From Bacteroidales bacterium M2 (GTDB lineage: Bacteria; Bacteroidota; Bacteroidia; Bacteroidales; Muribaculaceae), in contig LUJM01000002.1 in NCBI GenBank assembly GCA_001689415.1, positions 1-12,190 on the forward strand: a DNA stretch of 12,190 bases. Reading direction: 5' to 3'. A program made the position numbers and the translations under genes. Each line of letters begins with the position of its first letter. The first letter of the stretch is position 1. Below the pieces are notes generated by a model that made no database searches, had not been told where the DNA came from, and was given only the letters and a program-made list of their open reading frames with translations. Shown one piece after another: positions 8,835-12,190 of this stretch.

Positions 8835-8866
8835 TTTTGTTAAAAACGCGCTAATCCTTAACAAAA
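8835..8866. promoter_or_regulatory. Inverted repeat over the nqrA promoter, candidate operator
   Basis: TTTTGTTAA (8835-8843) and TTAACAAAA (8858-8866) are perfect 9-base inverted arms separated by 14 bases. The repeat ends five bases upstream of the nqrA -7 element and spans the place where the -33 element should be. The inner arms TTGTTAA/TTAACAA equal the half-sites of the Rex (NADH/NAD+ sensing repressor) operator known from Firmicutes, but that operator has a 4-base spacer. A regulatory role is inferred. A transcript hairpin is the alternative, though no U-run follows on either strand. Confidence 0.4.
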
Positions 8867-8893
8867 TATAACAGAGTAGGCCCGGCTCTTTCT

Positions 8894-8965
8894 TTTAGGC
8901 AAGCTAAGTTGTGAATCCTAATTCTTACCTCCTGATACAGATATTATTGTCTTAGCTTGTCTAAA
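8894..8965. repeat. Imperfect inverted repeat at the 3' end of the lipoprotein gene
   Basis: TTTAGGCAAGCTAAG (8894-8908) and CTTAGCTTGTCTAAA (8951-8965) pair at 14 of 15 positions around a 42-base loop. The right arm lies inside the last codons of the minus-strand lipoprotein gene and the left arm lies downstream of its stop. The mRNA could therefore form a long stem enclosing the stop codon. No U-run follows the stem on the minus strand (AGAAAGAG), so it is not a classical intrinsic terminator. It may be a terminator variant or a 3' end protecting structure. Confidence 0.45.
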
Positions 8966-9528
8966 TCGAGATTCGGCAGGTATTCATGAATCTTTTCGGC
9001 AGGGATTGATACCGAACAATTACCTGAAGTTATTTCGCTGTTCACTTGAGGGGCGTTCATGAGTTGGCCGTTAACAAACACAGCCAATCTCCGTCCAATA
9101 TTTTCACCGGTAATCCGTGCCCATTTTGGGGCATCCGAAAACTTAAACGCCACTTGAATATTATCACCGTAGGTCGGGATTGAGTTTGCCTCGTTTACTG
9201 CCACGGTTTCAGTCAATAGCGGCTCACCTTCGTATGCTACCAACCATATAGTTCCGTCGGCGTTGGGTATGGTCCAGTCGAGAGTAAGGTTTTCAGGCTT
9301 GACGCTCTGCAGCCTTTCATTTACACTCGCTGTATCTGCAACAGTATAGTTGGCTTCGGTGCTTACATTGGTAAGTGGGTCATTAAACTGCACAGACTTG
9401 TAAACGGATACATTCCATTCTACACTTTCAAGTATTTCAGTTCTGACTGAGTTTTTATTTGTACATGAAGTCGTCGTTGCAAGTATGGCGGTACCTGCAA
9501 GCAAGCTAATTACATATCGGAGAGTCAT
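8944..9528 (-). CDS. Predicted lipoprotein with a stand-alone SecD P1-head-like domain
   Basis: 194-aa protein of unknown function. It begins with a lipoprotein signal peptide: a short charged N-terminus, hydrophobic residues 5-17, and a TTTSC lipobox with Cys22, followed by a Ser/Asn/Lys-rich linker. Residues about 30-120 are an uncharacterised, probably beta-rich region (LTLDWTIPNADGTIWLVAYE). Residues about 123-188 closely follow the head subdomain of the SecD/SecDF first periplasmic domain: FKFSDAPKWARITGENIGRR, then LAVFVNGQLMNAPQVNSEIT. Family counterparts are the G-A-K-x-F/W, T-x-x-N-I-G-K-x-x-A-I, D-G-x-x-x-x-A-P-x-V and I-T-G-G segments. None of the membrane helices of SecD is present. 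It starts 40 bases after the DUF3109 gene and is probably the last gene of that cluster. Membrane attachment in the periplasm is inferred, and the role is unknown. Confidence 0.85.
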   Translation of the reverse strand: MTLRYVISLLAGTAILATTTSCTNKNSVRTEILESVEWNVSVYKSVQFNDPLTNVSTEANYTVADTASVNERLQSVKPENLTLDWTIPNADGTIWLVAYEGEPLLTETVAVNEANSIPTYGDNIQVAFKFSDAPKWARITGENIGRRLAVFVNGQLMNAPQVNSEITSGNCSVSIPAEKIHEYLPNLDLDKLRQ

Positions 9529-9568
9529 ATCTTACAGTTTAAATGAGTCAGGCTGTATGTACTATATT

Positions 9569-10162
9569 CTATCTCGGCATTCCGTCGGGATACATTTTAT
9601 TGTATTCCTCGCACGTCAGTTTCAGTTCGTCATACCAATCGTCGCCGAATCGTCTGCGTAATGGGCCTTCGAGAAATTGGTAAGCACGGATTCCCTTGGC
9701 ACGGCCAAGAACTTCGGCAGCCTTACATATGCGCCACCGGTGGAGATTGACTGCTGTAAAGCCATCGTACTTTTTCAACCTCACCGGATATAGGTGGCAC
9801 GACACCGGTTTCATAAAATCAATACGGCCTTCTCGGTATGCGTTCTCAATCGCGCATCGCCACGAACCGTCAGGGGCAACACATGCAAATGCGCATAAGC
9901 CGCCTTCGACAAGGGCTGTAACTTCATCGCCTTCTTCGTCGATATAGCTCACTCCGTTCTGTTCGATTTCTTGTTTGGCAGCAGGCAATAGATCATCCCA
10001 TATCTCAGGCAGGATACTACGTATCTTATCCGCCTCGCCGTTGTCGAGAGGGGCGCCAGCATCGCCGTCGAGGCAGCATTGGCCTTTGCAGGCTTCAAGG
10101 TCGCAACAAAAATAGCGCTCGGCCAAGTCGAGACTAACTAATGTATCTTGTATTTCAAGCAT
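9569..10162 (-). CDS. DUF3109 family Cys-rich protein
   Basis: 197-aa soluble protein of the DUF3109 family, related to the YkgJ-type putative Zn/Fe-binding proteins. Its function is not established. It has no signal peptide or membrane segment, so it is probably cytoplasmic. Eleven Cys are present, at 19, 20, 25, 29, 30, 90, 94, 103, 122, 146 and 184. They fall in the motifs FCCDLEACKGQCC, GGLCAFAC, WRCAIE, KPVSCHLYPVRL and HRWRIC, suggesting one or more metal or Fe-S sites. I chose the ATG at 10162, one base after the DUF5103 stop codon, giving the family-typical N-terminus MLEIQDTLVSLD. The in-frame TTG at 10189 would add nine residues inside the previous gene and is unlikely. The one-base gap suggests coupled translation with the DUF5103 gene. 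Confidence 0.9.
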   Translation of the reverse strand: MLEIQDTLVSLDLAERYFCCDLEACKGQCCLDGDAGAPLDNGEADKIRSILPEIWDDLLPAAKQEIEQNGVSYIDEEGDEVTALVEGGLCAFACVAPDGSWRCAIENAYREGRIDFMKPVSCHLYPVRLKKYDGFTAVNLHRWRICKAAEVLGRAKGIRAYQFLEGPLRRRFGDDWYDELKLTCEEYNKMYPDGMPR

Positions 10163-10163
10163 G

Positions 10164-11420
10164 TCAGATTGCTGTTTTACATCCGCCAAAACCTATCAGT
10201 CTGTCATACCGTTCACCCTTGCGGCGGTGGTAAACGCGGGCGGTATATTCGTTGACAGTCTGGTATTTATCTCCTTCAATTCTGTTGGTGTATCCTCGCT
10301 TGGCTCCGGGTGGAACTATGAGGTACTGGTAATTGTATGCTCCTTGTTTAAGCAACATCGAACGCTCATAAAGCCCTGTGGCAGGATTGTAAACCATGCG
10401 AGAGTTTTCATCGAAACGGCGTTGGCAAAAATCGCCGTCTAAAAAAATCATTGCTCCGGGCGTGTCGGGGTAGTCGAGGGTGAAATGAACAACGCCATAG
10501 TCGGCCTCTGTATCGCTGTTGGTCGAATTGTATTCACGTATGAAATAACGGCCATGCTGCGTCTGGTCATATGAATATGGTTCGTCGTCGCGCCTCTCCC
10601 CGGTTGCAAGTTTGTAGTGATAGTAAGGGTCGAAATATTCTATCTCAGCAACGCCCATACCGGGGTAGGTGTCGCTCACTATTTCGAAACGGCGATACTC
10701 ATTACCGGCATCGAAGATAAGCGGCTGCTGATGCTCATATACTACATTGCTGCCTTGCATCTTGAGAGGCTGTCGCAGGGCTACTTCATTGTCGAGACGT
10801 CCGTTTTGATTGATTATTACAATCAAGTCATTGAATGGATCATCGATATGGCTTTGCTCGGTATCGATGGTAATCGATAGCTGCTGGTGCTCTTTGTTAT
10901 AATCAATGTCGGTTTGTGATGATGCACCTACGCGTATGGGCGCGGTCTGCTCACTGAGCATGAAGCGACATTGCAGCAAGGTGTTGTCCGGGTCGTCTTC
11001 CCGATAGATTTTCAGCAAGTAATTACCCGAAATTTTGGGCGATACTTGTTCGTTTGGAATCGTAAGAGAGTAGTGTACGTAATGCACGGTAGTTGCCCGC
11101 GAAAAATCGTAGTTGTCTATTGAACCCTCGTTGAATCCGTCGAGGAATTCACTGTCTACAAGTCCCGACGGCACCCACGAAGCATTGCAATGGGTGAGGG
11201 AGTAGCGGAAGTATTCGCGGTCCTCTGCAAGGTGGTCGAAATCAATACGGATACGGTCTTCAGTGTCGAGTATTGCTATTGCCGGAGCAAAGTCATCGCC
11301 GTCGAGTCGTATTTGTAGCGATTTGATACGTTCGTCAAATATCCCTGTCATGGTATTGACGCGTCCCTGCGACAAGGCCACAAATGGAAGGAGCAGTATT
11401 GTGAACAATATCGCCCTCAT
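10164..11420 (-). CDS. DUF5103 / type IX secretion plug-domain family protein
   Basis: 418-aa exported protein. A cleavable signal peptide is visible (MRAILFTILLLPFVALSQG, cleavage around residue 17-18) with no lipobox. The N-terminal ~140 residues carry the DUF5103 signature: FRYSLTHCNASWVPSGL, SEFLDGFNEG, YVHYSLTIPN and SGNYLLKIY. Conserved residues continue to the C-terminus (YDPYY-like EYFDPYYHYK, DYGVVHFTL, LYERSMLLKQGAYNYQY). The family was renamed after the Flavobacterium Plug protein, which closes the periplasmic end of the SprA translocon of the type IX secretion system. Whether this organism has SprA cannot be seen here. The ATG at 11420 overlaps the ung stop in an ATGA. An in-frame GTG at 11426 is less likely. 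Assignment to the family is firm, the plug role less so. Confidence 0.88.
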   Translation of the reverse strand: MRAILFTILLLPFVALSQGRVNTMTGIFDERIKSLQIRLDGDDFAPAIAILDTEDRIRIDFDHLAEDREYFRYSLTHCNASWVPSGLVDSEFLDGFNEGSIDNYDFSRATTVHYVHYSLTIPNEQVSPKISGNYLLKIYREDDPDNTLLQCRFMLSEQTAPIRVGASSQTDIDYNKEHQQLSITIDTEQSHIDDPFNDLIVIINQNGRLDNEVALRQPLKMQGSNVVYEHQQPLIFDAGNEYRRFEIVSDTYPGMGVAEIEYFDPYYHYKLATGERRDDEPYSYDQTQHGRYFIREYNSTNSDTEADYGVVHFTLDYPDTPGAMIFLDGDFCQRRFDENSRMVYNPATGLYERSMLLKQGAYNYQYLIVPPGAKRGYTNRIEGDKYQTVNEYTARVYHRRKGERYDRLIGFGGCKTAI

Positions 11421-12088
11421 AGCCACTGGATTGGTGAAGAACCGTGTGCCACAAGGTAATCGTTGGCTCGGCTGAAATGGTGGTTGCCGAAAAAGCCTCG
11501 GTGGGCCGACAGAGGCGATGGATGAGGAGATTCGAGCACAAGGTGACGCTCACGGTCGATAAATGCGCCTTTACGGATAGCATACGCCCCCCAAAGCAAA
11601 AAAACTACATGATCTCGACCGTCATTAATAGCCCTTATAGCGGCATCGGTGAGCTCTTCCCAACCTTTGCCCTGATGCGAACCGGCCTGGTGAGCTTCGA
11701 CGGTGAGGGTGGAGTTGAGCAGTAACACTCCTTGTTCGGCAAGGTAGGTAAGATTTCCGCTACGACCTTGTGGATATGCAACACCCAGGTCTCCGGCTAT
11801 TTCTTTGTAAATATTTATGAGTGACGGAGGCATGGCAATACCCTCGGGAACGGAAAAGCAAAGTCCGTGAGCCTGACCAGGTCCATGATAAGGGTCTTGT
11901 CCCAGGATTACGACCTTTACTTTATCGAATGGTGTGGCATCAAAAGCCGCAAAAATACGCGACGGGGCAGGGTATACCTGCGTTTCTTTATATCTTCGGC
12001 GCACAAAGTCGGTTAACTCGCGGAAGTATGGTTTTTCCCATTCTGCACTTAAGGCTTTGTGCCATGTAGGATCTATCTTGACATTCAT
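11417..12088 (-). CDS. ung: Uracil-DNA glycosylase, family 1
   Basis: Base-excision repair enzyme that removes uracil from DNA. The product is 223 aa from the ATG at 12088. Motif GQDPYHGPGQAHG holds the catalytic Asp65 and the Tyr67 that excludes thymine. LLLNSTLTVE carries the uracil-recognising Asn. HPSPLSAHRGFFG holds catalytic His189 and the DNA-intercalation loop. Length and motif order are standard for family 1. An upstream in-frame TTG at 12109 is rejected because it lies within the predicted -7 element, upstream of the expected transcription start. The stop codon overlaps the next gene by four bases (ATGA), linking repair to an envelope-protein gene in one transcript. Confidence 0.97.
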   Translation of the reverse strand: MNVKIDPTWHKALSAEWEKPYFRELTDFVRRRYKETQVYPAPSRIFAAFDATPFDKVKVVILGQDPYHGPGQAHGLCFSVPEGIAMPPSLINIYKEIAGDLGVAYPQGRSGNLTYLAEQGVLLLNSTLTVEAHQAGSHQGKGWEELTDAAIRAINDGRDHVVFLLWGAYAIRKGAFIDRERHLVLESPHPSPLSAHRGFFGNHHFSRANDYLVAHGSSPIQWL

Positions 12089-12102
12089 ATATTGTAAATT
12101 CT

Positions 12103-12134
12103 TTTGCAAAACTACAAAAAAAATATTACTTTTG
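12103..12134 (+). promoter_or_regulatory. Predicted tRNA-Arg promoter (-33 and -7 elements)
   Basis: TTTG at 12103-12106 and TACTTTTG at 12127-12134, with a 20-base spacer, match both Bacteroidetes primary sigma-factor elements (TTTG and TAnnTTTG, spacing 19-21). The expected start is near 12141, giving a leader of about 12 bases before the tRNA at 12153. It overlaps the ung promoter on the other strand. Confidence 0.75.
12107..12114 (-). promoter_or_regulatory. Predicted ung promoter (-7 element)
   Basis: TAGTTTTG on the minus strand (12114 to 12107) matches TAnnTTTG. Transcription would start near 12100, about 12 bases before the ung ATG at 12088. The -33 position (around 12135-12140) shows no TTTG, so the promoter may be weak. 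It falls within the spacer of the divergent tRNA promoter. Confidence 0.55.
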
Positions 12135-12152
12135 CACCTGTATTTTGAAAAT

Positions 12153-12190
12153 GCGCCCGTATTTCAATGGATAGAATAAAGGATTCCGGT
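12153..12190 (+). tRNA. tRNA-Arg(CCG), first 38 bases; continues beyond the window
   Basis: The 5' acceptor strand GCGCCCG is followed by U8 and A9. A D arm has stem TTTC/GAAT and loop AATGGATA with the conserved GG. A complete anticodon 5' strand AAGGA and loop TTCCGGT follow. The anticodon is CCG (12186-12188), which reads the Arg codon CGG. The rest of the molecule lies outside the window, so the 3' half and any CCA cannot be judged. Confidence 0.88.

Noticed and set aside
8927..8934. Shine-Dalgarno-like AGGAGGT on the minus strand in the lipoprotein-nqrA gap
   Set aside because: No start codon with an open frame follows at a suitable distance, so no small gene is supported.
10163..10189. 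Earlier TTG start for the DUF3109 gene
   Set aside because: It would overlap the DUF5103 gene by 26 bases. The ATG at 10162 gives the conserved family N-terminus right after the preceding stop.
12089..12109. Earlier TTG start for ung, adding seven residues
   Set aside because: It lies in the predicted -7 element and before the expected transcription start. The ATG at 12088 gives the family-typical length.
12153..12190. tRNA-Arg as an integration site of a mobile element
   Set aside because: Only the 5' half of the tRNA is visible, and no integrase, direct repeat or foreign gene is present in the window.

Overview
The window looks like a chromosomal segment of a member of the order Bacteroidales. 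Three things suggest this: promoters with the Bacteroidetes -7 element TAnnTTTG, little sign of Shine-Dalgarno sequences, and protein families typical of the phylum (a DUF5103 / type IX secretion plug-like protein, DUF3109, a Na+-NQR operon, pyruvate phosphate dikinase). A gut lineage such as Muribaculaceae is possible, but the family placement is only a guess. All protein-coding genes lie on the minus strand. The only plus-strand gene is a partial tRNA at the right edge.

From right to left, which is the direction of transcription, the layout is as follows. (1) The first 38 bases of tRNA-Arg(CCG) on the plus strand. It diverges from a minus-strand gene cluster, and the two promoters overlap. 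(2) A tightly packed four-gene cluster: ung (uracil-DNA glycosylase), a DUF5103 protein, a Cys-rich DUF3109 protein, and a small lipoprotein whose C-terminal half resembles the P1 head domain of SecD. ung and the DUF5103 gene share an ATGA overlap, the next gap is one base, and the last is 40 bases, so one mRNA is likely. (3) A 154-base intergenic region with an inverted repeat at the end of the lipoprotein gene, a second inverted repeat TTTTGTTAA-N14-TTAACAAAA, and the nqrA promoter. (4) The complete nqrABCDEF operon for the Na+-translocating NADH:quinone oxidoreductase, with all six subunits and the expected cofactor residues. (5) A 210-base intergenic region with a promoter and an 83-base leader. 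(6) ppdK, pyruvate phosphate dikinase, complete except for its last few C-terminal codons.

The left two thirds form an energy-metabolism block. Na+-NQR oxidises NADH, reduces quinone and exports Na+, while PPDK interconverts pyruvate and PEP with ATP/PPi. The right third combines a repair gene with three envelope or poorly known genes. I see no mobile element, CRISPR array, phage gene or toxin-antitoxin pair. The least explained items are the stand-alone SecD-head-like lipoprotein, its linkage to a secretion-plug family protein, and the Rex-like half-sites over the nqrA promoter.
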